Positions 24,986 to 36,640 of a stretch of 64,000 nucleotides of DNA are shown piece by piece. Location of the stretch: the NCBI GenBank assembly GCA_947652605.1, contig OX393581.1, positions 51,669,924 to 51,733,923 of the forward strand, read 5' to 3'. Source of the DNA: Elmis aenea. Lineage: Eukaryota; Arthropoda; Insecta; Coleoptera; Elmidae. Numbering within the stretch: the stretch's first letter is position 1; each line of letters starts with the position of its first letter. The position numbers and the translations under genes were made by a program. The notes below the pieces were generated by a model. That model was not told the origin of the DNA. It made no database searches and was given only the letters and a program-made list of their open reading frames with translations.

Positions 24986-25615
24986 TTTTGTTGTTTCGCG
25001 ATTTTTGTCAAGACCGACTCGAAGGACCAAAGAGTTTGTGTTAATTTGTATATTAAACTCGGGAAGATAGCACCGTAGATCCATCAAATGTCGAAGCAAA
25101 ATTGGTGATGAACCTGTAGGTCAGACCCAAACCTACAAGTAGTTAAAGCTTTTTCAAAACAGCTGAACATCCGTTGAAGATGACGAACATCGCCAAAGTT
25201 CATGTAAAAAATCGCGAAGATCGTCGGCAAACAATTCACGTGAAACTTTAAGTTTGTCATATGGAACTTGCCAGCAAATTTTGTCGGAAGCTTGAACCTT
25301 GAGGGGGCTGCGAACACGACTATCATTCCCCAACCACCTTATTCTCCTGATCTAACCCTCACCGACTTTTTTTGTTTGTTACCAAATATAAATGGTGCTC
25401 AAAGGAAAACGATTTGACACTGTAGAGGAGATTCAAGAGGTTATGGAGAGTTTGACTAGAAATAAATCCCAGCAGTGTTTCCGAATATTAAAATTGCCTT
25501 GGAACAGATGCATCTTTCAACAGGCGATTATTTTATAGAAAATGCGGTTGATAATTCTTTTTGTTAGTGTGTAATTTAATAAATAAATTTCTGGAACTTT
25601 TGCGTAGCACCACGT
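24985..25615 (+). mobile_element. Degenerate mariner element
   Basis: Broken + strand frames give, in order, an N-terminal stretch (VCVNLYIKLGKIAP), a middle part (TSVEDDEHR-like) and a C-terminal stretch with PPYSPDLTLTDFF, the mariner 'YSPDL...DFF' region. EEIQEVMES-like helices follow and the frame ends near 25580. The central catalytic part is largely deleted. It ends near TTTGCGTAGCACCACGTA. Confidence 0.65.
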
Positions 25616-26453
25616 ATAACATCTGATAAAATAAAAGAACTAAAACCTTTGAGATATCAGTGGGCTCTTACATTTCATCTTCTTGAATGTTCAAGGTTTT
25701 GTGTTACAAGACTATAAAGAAATAAAATTTTGCGATGTGCTTATCATGGATCGAATATATCAGCCATGTTTGTACTTACAAAGAGATTAGCAACAAATAT
25801 CTCTAGCTTGACATTAAATATTAATCGGACTATTATCGAATTTCTAAGAATAAAATAATCGATCTGCACTTAATTGATAAATATATTATCTTTTTGTCGA
25901 ATAATCGTTTTAAAATGTTTTCGTTATTCATTTATTGTTTAATATTTACGGTGGAATAGAAAAAAACAATAATTGAGTGTAAACTATTGTTAAAAAAGTA
26001 TTTGTTTAGATTATGGTAAGTTAAAATCTGTTGCAGATGTATGTAGTTTCATTTAGTTTCGATTTTTATGGTAATTTACTTGCAATTATAATTATGGTAC
26101 GTATTTTATGATGGTTCAAGTTTTTCATATCAGTTTAATCTATTCTATTTCATTTCTGTTTGCGACAGTTCTTTAAAAGTGTAATTTACGAAAAATTGGA
26201 TCGTGTCTGTGTCCAATCCTGCAAAATGCAATAATTGAACGATTTTTGTTTTGTTTCTTTTTCATTAAATTTATATTTAATTTATATTTGGGTTAAGTCG
26301 GGTTAGCACACCAATCATGTTGTTTATTTCAAGAAATGATCTGTTAACCACATGTAATATTAAATGGGAAAAAATTGCCATACAATCACAAACAAACATT
26401 AGGATGACCAAAAAGAAATCCATTATTCTTCGATCTATTTTAAATATCTTACA
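25616..26453. other. AT-rich intergenic DNA
   Basis: No gene, repeat or regulatory site that I can support. Confidence 0.5.
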
Positions 26454-27157
26454 AGGGAGGGTCATGATACGTTGTCGCTAGAATTTGATTAAGGCTGTGT
26501 TTATTGCATCAAAGATATCAAAACTAAATGTTTTCCAGAGTTATACGTGCCACTGGCCATTTCCTTCGGAAAAATAGGGAAAAAACTGAAAAATTGGTAT
26601 AAACAGGTAATTTTTGCGATTGCCTTGGCCATGAGACCGTCAGAAACAAAATTGAAATTTTTTTATTTGCCAATTCGCGCATCCTTTGCAAGTAAAATGG
26701 TGCAAATTTTTTGAAAATATCTTGAACGGTTCCGAAGAAAAACGTCAAAAACGAAACCCCTGCATAAGCGCTATGATTTGAGAAGTTGTGGTAGGTATAT
26801 CTGTATTACTATATCTATGCAACTTGCATAGGCGTTTAACATAGGGAAAACCGTTTTTAAAAGGCCTCGTTTTTCTCCGGAACCGTTTAAGATTTTTTCA
26901 AAAACTTTGCACCATTTTACTTGTAAAGGATGTGCGAAGTGGTAAATAAAAGAATTTCGAATTGTCTCTGACGGTTTCATAGCCAACGCGATCGCAAAAA
27001 CTACTTTTATAATTCGACTTTTCAGTTTTTCCCCCATTTTTCCGAAGGAAATGGCCAGTGGCACGTATAACTCTGCAAAACATTTAGTTTTGATGTTCTT
27101 GAAGCAATAAACACAGTCTTAATCAAATTCTAGCGACAACGTATCGTGACCTTCCCT
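26454..27157. mobile_element. Foldback element with ~310-bp inverted arms
   Basis: The left arm starts AGGGAGGGTCATGATACGTTG. The right arm is its reverse complement, ending CAACGTATCGTGACCTTCCCT. Similarity continues through about 310 bp on each side to a short centre near 26770-26830. Pieces of the same family recur at 60970-61010 and 61990-62030. Short open frames on the - strand fall in the arms and look fortuitous. Confidence 0.75.
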
Positions 27158-27642
27158 GGTTAGTAAATCTTTTCGTTTAAAAGTGAAATTAAAGCAAATG
27201 TTTTGTGAGATAAATGTTATCGTATCTTGTCTCTAAGAATCAAATGTCAAAGCTTTTAACTGACCCAGAAAACATTTGATTTATTAAAATCAAAACTTTA
27301 TGTAATAAGGACGATAACTACACTCATATGTTAAATTCTCCATAATGACGTCACGTTTTGTCGTTTTGACAGCGGATAAAAAGGTACCTAACTAAATATC
27401 CACTTGCATTTTTGCATGTAACTTTGTTACCATGCAACCGACTTATTTGGTTGTAACTAAGTAAAAGATTTGACGTTTTGTCAGTTATTATTTGAAGGTT
27501 ATAATTTTTCTCTCTTATCTATGGTTATAATTTATTCGTGCAGTTATCGTACCGAATTACACTCGAGCTTTGTTTTTATTCTGGACAAACTTGCTTTTAC
27601 TAATCTCAAGTTTGATTGCTATTAGGCAAATCTTGACTCGAC

Positions 27643-27697
27643 AACTGTCAAAGATAAAACAACGAGTCCGTAGGACGAGTTGTTTTATCAGACAGTT
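27643..27697. repeat. Hairpin-forming inverted repeat
   Basis: AACTGTCAAAGATAAAACAA... pairs with ...TTGTTTTATCAGACAGTT around a small GTCCGTAGGAC centre, giving about 24-bp arms with few mismatches. It could be the core of a small MITE or a structured RNA. Nothing else supports either. Confidence 0.5.
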
Positions 27698-27821
27698 TTG
27701 TTCTTGGTTTTGTCTCGTCGATTTTTCTAGCAACCAAACTTTCGTAGCAACGCAACTTTGTCCGGCTATAAAAAAAGCTCTAGTGTAATTACCCCCGAAA
27801 ATAATATTTTACAATAATATC

Positions 27822-27890
27822 AGGGTCGGTTTTATCATAAGGCAAACCAAGACAACCGCTTAGGGGCGCCAGCCTTACTCATAAGCAAAG
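27822..27890. mobile_element. hAT-like terminal sequence
   Basis: CAGGGTCGGTTTTATCATAA followed by AAGGCAAACC and CTTAGGGGCGCC is typical of the termini of one group of hAT elements. No partner end or transposase was found before gene F. Confidence 0.4.
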
Positions 27891-28127
27891 AAAATATAGA
27901 TCGTTACATCTTACCGATTGTTTTAATTCTAGGTAATATACTTGTCTAGCAAAAATATTTGCATGAAGTTGCATATAAAATTAATAAAGATAAACTAAAT
28001 CAAAAGTTTACCAAAGCAAAAGCCCGAAAAAAAATTCACGGTGTAAAACCCTAAAAACAAACGAGATAATAATGACCCTTTCAATTAATCATTTCTAGTT
28101 TTTGAAGATTTATTCAAAACCGAGACA

Positions 28128-31100
28128 ATGGATAGCGATGTAAGTACGAATTCTGATACAGAAGCGAAAGATGAGCACTGCAGCAGCGGCGAATACAATA
28201 GCTGGATAGATGTACAAAAAAATCTAAACGTGGAAGATGATGAATCAACGAAGAGTCGAACAGTTTCGGAATGTTCCTCTTCCTCGAACGAACCACAGCG
28301 CTTTGACTGCGATAAAGATGAATACCTGCCAGAGATAAACATCTTGCTCATGGGAGAAACTGGTGTTGGAAAATCGACTTTCATCAATGCATTTCTTAAT
28401 TATTTAACGTTTGACACACTGGCGGAAGCGGCAAACGCGGATCTAAACTTTTTGGTTCCGGTCATGTTCACCATCGCCAGCGAAGATTTGACAAACAAAG
28501 TTGTGGTCCAAATTGGCCAGAGCGATGACGAGTCCTCCAAAATCGGCCAATCTGCAACGCTGCAAACAAAAAGCTACGTTTTCCATGCTGGCAACTACCT
28601 CGTACGCATAATCGACACGCCTGGACTTGGAAACACCGCGGGAATCGAATTAGACAAGGAAAATTTCGAGAACATTTTCAGCTACATCGCTGAACTAAAA
28701 ACGCTGCACGCTGTTTGTTTCCTCATGCAGCCGAATAATTCTCGCATTTCCGCGTTATTCGAGTACTGCATTCGACAATTCCTGTCGCGTTTGCAGAAAA
28801 GTGCGACCGAGAATATCATATTTCTTTTCACCAATGCTAGGGGCACGTTTTATCGCCCTGGGGACACTTTACCCGCTCTGAACGAGATTCTGACTGATAT
28901 AAAAACCAAACCACCGTACGTTGATATCAAATTTAAAAAGCGAAATGTATTTTGTTTGGATAACGAGGCGTTTCGTTTCTTGGCTGCTCTGAAAGAGGGT
29001 GCTAATTTTGATGACCGCGAAAAGTCCGACTTCGAGGAAAGCTGGAAACGTTCATCTGAAGAATGCTGGAGGTAAATACTTTTTAATTATCAGTATGTAT
29101 GTATAAAAGCTCTACAACTCATTTAGGCCTAAGGCTCGTTTAGTTATTTTCCTCCATATCTTGCCCCAGCCATCCTCTGAGATCTTGTTTTTTAAGTTAT
29201 AGTTGGTTCGCTGTATGTTCTCGTTCTCGTTCTCGTTCTTCTTCGCTATTCACCAGAAACCGTTTTTACTCCTCCATAAATCCTTTCCAGAACTCCTCCT
29301 CATTTGTCCTGTTTTGAATGTTACGAAAAATTCCCCAGTCATACTTACAGAGTTTTGTTTTAGGATGTTGAAATATATTATTGGCGAAAAAGATGGGGAA
29401 GGATTACGGCCCCATCAGATTCAGAATACAATTTCTGTCAACGAAGCTAAGAGACTAATAACACAGCTCTCACAACCGTTGGTAGATGTTATAGAAGTGA
29501 TTCAAAGTAACTTGACTGCTTTAAAAAAACAACAAGAAATCTTGGAGGGTTATGAAGGCAATCTAGATCAATTGAAGGAGAATCTTTATATTCCGGTGAT
29601 AAGTATACGCGGAGAAGAATTGGAGGATCCTAAAACCGTTTGCACCGCTGCTAAATGTGTAGAGACAGTCCAGGTACTGTAGTTTCTAATACTTTTAAGT
29701 CTGGTTGTAGAGAAAGTTCCATTAAAAGTTAACTAGTTGAACGTTGTTGCCATAGCAATTACTGAGAACAAATCAATCGATAAATTTTGATGGAGTTTCA
29801 TGCATTCCAGGCATTAATTTTGATACTAAATACCTTTACTGCCACCCTGTATATTTTTACTTGTAGATAATTTAGTTGTCTTAAAAAAAGACAATGAGCA
29901 TATCCAATACCTAGAATCAATAATTTTCGAGTTATTGCAACTTTTATATTTTTTCCAACACAAATTATTTAATAGCGTCGTTATTGGAGAAGATACAAAA
30001 AAGTTTAAAGAACAAAAGTTGTTTGACATTACGGGCTGCTAATTTTATATAATTTTCAGATATACTGTGTTGATTTTTGAAAACAGAAATGCAACTTTGT
30101 TGTTTTAAATATAACACCCTGATTATTTTTACATATCCTTGTAGACAATCTAATAATCTTTAAAAAACATTAAGTATATTTTATACCTAAAATCAACAGT
30201 TCTCGAGTAATTGCCAATTAAATATTTTACATTAAAAAATGGTGGAGGTGCCGGGTATTTGACCAAAGTAATACAAATTAATTAATATCTCTGAATCTGG
30301 AGTAGATAGAAAAAAGTTTTAAATACAAAAGTTGTTTGGCATCGCGAGCTGAATAGTTTTACATTATTTTTAGATAGATAGAGTTTTTGGTTTTTGCTTT
30401 GACTACCAACACATTAATCTTTCAACAAGTGAATGAGTTGCAATATCGATAATTTCAAATTTTACCCATAATATAACTCGTATAACGCGTAATATGCTTC
30501 TTACAACTCTTGTTATGTAATATACTATTTTACCGCTAGATGTTTTTTTTTATGTTTAAGTTCAAAATTGCTCACTTTTACTCCATTGGTAACTAATCTT
30601 GCCTCATTTTGCTTTAGGTTAATGGAGTTCTCCTCGTTAATTACAAGCAAGTTTGCCATGACGCTTGCAATATGTCCCAGTTTCCGACAAAGATCGTGGG
30701 TTCTCCCCAGTTAGCTAACTGTAGCGTTATGGGAGAAGCAGATTCTTGTAATGTTTGTGGTTGTAGCTATACGGTACACAGGCATATTTATTGCTTGGCA
30801 AAAACATACGATGAGAAAATAATTAACGAAGACGTTCAGGACGAAATCGAAGCGGAAACCGAATCGGTGAATTTAGCTAAAGAACAAATACAAATTTTGG
30901 AAAACAGAATAAAGGAGTACGAACAAGAAGAAAAATTTTTGATTGAAACCGCAGCGAAATTTGCTTATTTTCTACAGCATAATGCTATTACTGTGTACGC
31001 GGACGCATTTAAGGAATATTTGGAGTATTTGATTAATAGGTACGTATAGGGTGGGCCATTAATTGCTTGTGCTTAAAAAAATTTCATTTTTATATACCAT

Positions 31101-31558
31101 TTTCATGGCTAAGTAGAATACATAAAAATACGTCCTCGTTACATTTAAAAACTTTTCGAAGGTTTTATTCCAAAAAAACACAATGTTTCCTAACAAAATC
31201 TAGATATTAATTACATTTCATATTTGATTGCAGAGAAAATTCTTTTGGTGAAAATTCAGATACCACAAGAACAGATCATTACCAGGAGGTGCTAGATCAG
31301 TATCAAAGTGCCATTAACCAATTAAACGAGGAATTAACCGAGACTCAAACTTTTAATCCCGATGTTACATCTGTAGTAGGAGCTGATGACATAACAATGA
31401 TTGTGTTCCAATTGTATTCTCTTAATCATATTGGTGCGAGTATCCGCGAGCTGTTTCAAAAACAAACTCGTGCAAGAAAACACGAAATATGGAACTTGCA
31501 AGAACATGTGTATAGGAAAACGCATTTCCAAAAACTGCAATTTCATTTTAAAAACTAG
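28128..31558 (+). CDS. GTPase-domain / Cys-His-rich protein, copy F (divergent, four exons, 666 aa)
   Basis: Exons 28128-29071, 29364-29673, 30618-31039 and 31234-31558. Exons 2 (310 bp) and 3 (422 bp) have exactly the same lengths and phases as in copy E. The acidic Ser-rich leader is followed by P-loop GETGVGKST (residues 76-84), IIDTPGLGNTAGIE and FLFTNARGTFYRPGD. The Cys/His cluster in exons 2-3 is conserved (VCTAAKC, VCHDAC, CNVCGCSYTVHRH), as is the charged tail. Codon and amino-acid divergence from A-E is large, so F is probably the older single-copy member. It has an AATAAA at 31616. The family function is unknown. No upstream GATA cassette of the A-E type was found. Confidence 0.9.
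29835..30400. repeat. Two diverged direct repeats in intron 2 of gene F
   Basis: Both start near an 'ACCCTG(T)AT...TTTTTAC' motif and end after 'AAAGTTGTTTG(A/G)CAT...GAGCTG/GGCTGC...TTTTA'. Each is about 270 bp (29840-30100 and 30115-30400). They are probably an old duplicated transposon or satellite unit. The motif CACCCTGTAT recurs across the window. Confidence 0.5.
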
Positions 31559-31615
31559 AACGTATTTAATCGATAATTGTTAAAGTTGTTTTATTATAAC
31601 AGAAAATATAGTATT

Positions 31616-31621
31616 AATAAA
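31616..31621 (+). terminator. Poly(A) signal of gene F
   Basis: AATAAA 58 bases after the stop codon of gene F. Confidence 0.6.
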
Positions 31622-31749
31622 CTAGGATAATTTTAAAAATGTGTTTTTAATACAGTATAACCCTTTGTGACCTGATATAGAAAAACTATGTTTGCTTATG
31701 TTAATAGTTTAATGAGAAAAACAATTCCTAACAATTCTTGCGCTTATAC

Positions 31750-32004
31750 GGGGCCATCGTTATACTAGCGGGCCGACTTCTTACTGCAAAATGCGAGAAA
31801 AGTGGTGGGGATAAAGGCCGACCGTTCATTATTTGCGTATCTACCCACTATTAGTAATTAAATGTACGAAGTAGTGAATAAACCATTTTAATTTGCTCTT
31901 GTAAAGTAAAATTCATAGTGAAAATGCAATAATTCAAGAAAAAAATGACAAGTTTTTGACGTTAATGAAGTGAAAAGTCGGCCCGCTAGTATAACGATGG
32001 CCCC
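31750..32004. mobile_element. MITE with perfect 30-bp terminal inverted repeats
   Basis: The left end, 31750-31779 (GGGGCCATCGTTATACTAGC...), is the exact reverse complement of 31975-32004. The 255-bp element has no coding capacity. It lies between the converging ends of gene F and Hsp70 gene H1, 15 bases from the H1 stop codon. Confidence 0.85.
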
Positions 32005-32018
32005 GGCATATATTATAT

Positions 32019-34559
32019 TTATTTATTCACTGCTGGCAGTAATGAGTCGTGATAACTAAAAGTGCGTTTGATTAGTCTGTTCGCACCTACACTTTCCATC
32101 ATTTTATAAAACTCCGCAAGGCTACAAGTTTTCACCGTCAATAAATTATATTTCTTCAAAATCGGATCGCACACGTTATCAACCTGCTTTTGACGCTTTT
32201 TGATATCCTTACCATCTTCCGAACCGTGTATCAGCGGAAAATAATTCGCCCAGTGCTCAACATCCTTCACAACATTCCTGATTTTATCTTTATGCTTATC
32301 TTTGATAACCACCTTATCATAATCGCACAAAGCCTTTAGTTTGACGCAGTAATTTTTTAGGGATACGAGCATATCGATCGATGCTCGTTTTTTTTCATCT
32401 TCGACTTTGAATCGGACGGCCGTGTCAACGGCGCTGCCCGTCTTCTCGCTGCTTTTCTCGCTGTAAGTTATGGGCAAAGTTGAGTGTATCCCCGAACCAT
32501 CGTCGGAATTAATGTGGAGGATTCCGTTGCTGTCCAGGTTGAAGGTTAGCTCAACTGGATATCCTGGAGGTGAGGGAGGGAGTTGTACATCACATTCTCC
32601 TAGTTTGGTGTTGTACATCACCAGGGGTCGTTCGCCTTCGTAAATCTTCCAGCTCATAGCTCTTTGCTTATCCACTTGCGTTCTAAAAATGACGGTTTTC
32701 GATGTAGGAAGAGTGGTGTTTCGGGGTATTAAGATCTCCATCAATCCACCCTGCACTTCCACTCCCAGAGATAACGAGGTGATGTCAGAAACCACAGTTT
32801 GATTGGGTTTGTGTGATAAAAGTGAAGCTTGGACAGCTGCACCATAAGCAACAGCCTCGTCTGGGTTGATGTCTTTGTGGAGGTGTTTCCCTTGGAATAA
32901 GTACGTCAACATTTCTTGTACCTTGGGTATCCTGGTCGAACCACCAACAAGAACTACATCATCAATTTCGTTCGCGTTCAGTTTTGCGTCATTCAGGCAA
33001 AGTTTAACTATGTCTATCGTTTTAGCGAATAATTCTTTGTTAACGTCTTCGAATTGTTGTCTGGATATTTCCCTGGTTACTTTTGGGTAAGCCAAGCGAA
33101 TGTGGCCTTTGGTTGTTTTTGATAGGTTGTGTTTGACGTTCCTGCATTGAGATTGGAGCCTGCTGACGAGCGCCTCCGTGGATTCGATCTTGTTTTCGTT
33201 GGCCAGTTTTTCTAGAACAAAGTCCGCCAGGTTCTTGTCGAAATCGTTGCCACCTAGACGCGTATCTCCGGCTGTAGATTTAACTTTAATCGATTTCTTG
33301 GTAACGGAGATGATGGACACGTCGAAAGTTCCACCTCCCAAGTCATAAACAAGAATGTTTTTGTTGCATTCTATGTTATGCTTGTGTATGTACGCCAATG
33401 CGGCTGCGGTTGGCTCGTTGACAATCTTGCGAACGTTAAATCCTGCCAGTTTTCCAGCTAGCTTCGTCATGGTTCTTTGATTGTAGTTGAAGTAGGCTGG
33501 AACTGTTATAACGGCTTCTTCTACAGCACACCCTATCGCATCTTCAGCTATTACCTTCAGTTGCTTCAGAATCATCGCGCTTACATCTTGGGGTTTGTAA
33601 GTCTCGCTCATTCTGTCAACTAACATCACCGGCATGTTGTAGCCATCATCGACTATTTCGAAAGACCAATATTTCTTGTTGTATTGAATGATTTTATCGG
33701 AATATTTTCTTCCAATTAATCTTTTCGCGTCTGAAAACGTAAGACATTTTGAATAAAAAGGGCTTTAACTATAAACCATTAGTATTTTTTCTCATGAAGA
33801 ATGTCTTGTACAGATACTAGACCAGTTTCGAGACCGCTACTGGCAAACGACGCGAGTTTCGAAATTGGTTTAGCATTTCTACACGAAGTTCTTGATCGAA
33901 AAAGAGATAAAAATTTATTTTACTTATTAGTAAATGTAAATAGGTAATAATAGATGTGATAAGTAAAACAATAAGAACATAATCGCTTATTAATTAATAA
34001 TTAATGAACAATATTTTATTTCTTTGTTTGATATGGTTTACCTGCAGATAATGGAAATAATCAAACATTAATTTTGCAATGAATTATAATCAAGTTAATT
34101 AATTATTAGATATAAGATAAATCTGCACTTGTGATTTTAATCTGGTTTTCGAATATTTAAAGTTTTACACTATTTAATTTATTAAACACTACTAAATTAT
34201 TTATTTGTTTCTGTTCAACTTTACTGTTTTAACCGACATTGTCACCCTTATAATAACAAAGTTTCACATGTAACGAGGTGGTTAATTGTTACCCATATTA
34301 TTTGACCTAAATTATCTTTAAATTCTACAGATACATAATTATTATTACCGTATATAACATTCCCAGTGTCGATTTCGACTTGTTCTCTGGCCATCTCTCC
34401 AACAATTGTTTCATTGTCTTCTGTAAAATGTACGTATGACGGTGTCAGACGTGAACCCAAATCGTTTTGAATTATTTCCACGTAACCATTTTTCTCCACA
34501 GCTATACAACAGTTCGTTGTACCCAAGTCAATTCCAATTATTGGTTTATTAACATCCAT
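32019..34559 (-). CDS. Hsp70-like chaperone H1 (two exons, 640 aa)
   Basis: Exon 1 34559-34349 and exon 2 33730-32019 join within a Gly/Asp codon (VIYG | ...DAKRLIGR). The frame starts [18 protein letters not shown]. It has phosphate loop 2 (VYDLGGGTFDVSI), VLVGGSTRIPKVQEML and the beta-sandwich region SLSLGVEVQGG, so the nucleotide- and substrate-binding domains are complete. It departs from typical cytosolic Hsp70: the Leu-rich interdomain linker reads QTVVSDITSLSLG, the usual FNDSQR is FNYNQR, and the C-terminus ends PAVNK without EEVD. The stop codon overlaps AATAAA. Probably an ATP-dependent chaperone of a divergent insect Hsp70 group. Confidence 0.92.
33731..34348 (-). other. Intron of H1
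   Basis: Donor G|GTAATA and acceptor TTTTCAG|ACGCG on the - strand. No further feature seen inside. Confidence 0.7.
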
Positions 34560-34693
34560 TTTATTCTTTAATATCAAACAAAGAAGTTGCAATGTAAACG
34601 GAAGTTTTAAAAAACTCACTCCCTGTAGTCTTTAAATCTGAACCGTTTGATTTCACTGGGTTAAAAGTCTTGTTACCTCATGTAGTTTTACTT

Positions 34694-34707
34694 TGATAAA
34701 GATATCA
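34694..34707. promoter_or_regulatory. GATA-type motif upstream of H1
   Basis: TGATAAAGATATCA lies about 135 bases upstream of the H1 ATG. Similar GATATCTTATC motifs lie upstream of H2 and H3. I see no convincing heat-shock element (repeated nGAAn) here. Confidence 0.35.
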
Positions 34708-35683
34708 AATGAAGTTTAATTTATAAATGATTATCAACAATGATTATCGTTTACATTCATCTGACGATATATTTATCTAAAGTTAATTGTATTTATTGCT
34801 TTAATCCATATCGGTTGTGTTAATTTTAACATATTTGATTTACAACATTCTAAAATTATGTAAGTGCTGCAAATACTCTAGGTATGTACTCACATGAAAC
34901 CGCGAAACATTAAAAATAAATTTTAATTCGTTGCGACACAAGCCCCATACCGAGAAATTCTTTAAATTCCACATACAAAGGATCATAAATTTATTATCTT
35001 ATCGATAACACTAAAGCTGTATCACTTATTATAAATAAGTTATAAGACAGGAAAATTCTCACTAAGACGTTCTGCATTGTATCTCCTAATCTGTTTGTAC
35101 CAAAATTACTTTTGATTTTACGTATTTTTTTAATCATTTTGGGTCGTGTTCAAATATTTTGTTGGTAGCTCGAAGTGTTTTCGAGAAATAATACTTGACC
35201 AGACTATTTACTTTTGTATTGTATTAAAAGAAGTCCATCTACAACTACAATATCAACAACCCATTTACTGTTAAATACGTATTATATTTATCTTAACTTA
35301 ATTGTAAATAACGAATAATAGATGAGAATTATACGAAAATATAAACGCAAAATAATAGTAGCTTTTGGTATACTGTTAGAAATTAAAAACCTACATCGAC
35401 AAAATAAAATTTTATATTGACTATCTCAATGTAAATTCCGATAACACATTTGAAAAATGCTTGCACGCTTTTAAATATCTCGTTATAAACACTAAAGCTC
35501 TATCTTTTAAAAATAAAGAAGTTATAGAGCAGGTAAGTTCTTACCGAGACGTTCTGTATTATAGCTCCTAACTTTCTTATAAAATAATTACTTTTGTTTT
35601 ACCTATGTTCATGTTATTTTGGGTCCTGTTCAAATATTTAATTACCCTGTATATTACTTATTCGTTTAGTTGTGACATTTTAA
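34708..35683. repeat. Segmental duplicate, first copy (pairs with about 40220-40700)
   Basis: The stretch 35270-35660 is nearly the same as 40295-40690 (shared landmarks TTTTGGTATACT, CCGATAACACATTTGAAAAA, TACCGAGACGTTCTGTATTA). It belongs to the duplication that produced H2/H3. A local relative of the same sequence, 'AAATAAGTTATA...ACTAAGACGTTCTGCATTG', lies near 35030-35100. Confidence 0.7.
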
Positions 35684-36417
35684 CCCTTTGATTCCCAAAA
35701 TAAGTTTTATTGATAAAAAGAAAAAAAATATTTACTTTATTAACTTAAAATACCATAACATGAACAATAAAAAAATCTGTTTGTAATATATTTTTTTTTA
35801 AATAGAAAAAAAGTCGGTGGTTTCATCAGATAACCACTGGGACAAAAAAAAACACTTTCCCTTTTTATGGTGTTTAATAATTTAATAATAAATAAATTTT
35901 CTTTGAACCCAAAATAATTTTTTTCAATAAAAAAAAAGTTATCATTCACTTCATGAACTTAAAATAAATTAAAATTAACATAATTTTTTTTTTACAATAA
36001 TAGAAACAAAAGCGGTGGTTTCATCAGATAACCAGTGGCGCACAAGAAACACACTTTAAATATTTTTATAAATATTTTTTATAACTTCGAATTTAAAAGC
36101 AAATCAATAAACAAATTATCACCTGATCATAATTCACTGATAAATTTACTTACCAGCCATTACAATCCACTAATTGCGTAAAATTTAATATTTTCTTGCG
36201 ATTTACCACTGTTTGACAAGTCGACTTACACCATGCAAAACTTTTAAATGAAATTTTGGTATACGGACCTATTTTAGTACGAACTTTTGCTTTTTGCCAA
36301 GAGATGGTGCTATAAGACATAGAATAGCAATAGTGGTTTTAAAGCTTGGTCACTGGGTATCATATAATAAATTATTTGAAAGGTGGTTTCTCGGTGAAAC
36401 CACAAGGAACCAAAGGG
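35684..36417. mobile_element. piggyBac-type MITE between H1 and H2
   Basis: Ends CCCTTTGATTCCC and GGAACCAAAGGG form short inverted repeats flanked by TTAA on both sides (35680-35683 and 36418-36421), the signature of piggyBac transposition. The 734-bp element is absent from the duplicate locus near 40690. Internally it holds two diverged direct repeats of about 180 bp (GGTGGTTTCATCAGATAACC in each). Confidence 0.8.
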
Positions 36418-36640
36418 TTAAATGAAAAGCTAAAGAAAATTTATTTAAAAATCATACAATTTCAGTTATGACTATGAGTATAAATAATTTTCATTGAAAT
36501 TCACGTATTTTTGGGATGAATCTCTAGTTGATTTGTTAAAGCAGCTTTGAGACTCTGGTCTCTTTTTCGTAGGAATCTTATTGATTACAAAATAATTGTA
36601 AAAAAAATTAATTAAAAAAAATAGTGTTGCAATAATTTTT

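Noticed and set aside
26771..27064. 97-codon - strand frame
   Set aside because: Falls inside the inverted arms of the foldback element and is not open in the other arm.
27570..27788. 72-codon + strand frame
   Set aside because: Spans the hairpin repeat and has no recognisable motif.
2230..31558. Calling the family GIMAP/AIG1 or septin outright
   Set aside because: Only the P-loop and DTPG region are shared. The conserved AIG1 box and septin signatures are not evident, and the Cys/His module is unlike either.
34560..34760. Heat-shock elements upstream of H1 (and likewise H2, H3)
   Set aside because: I found isolated TTC/GAA triplets but no run of alternating pentamers close to a start.
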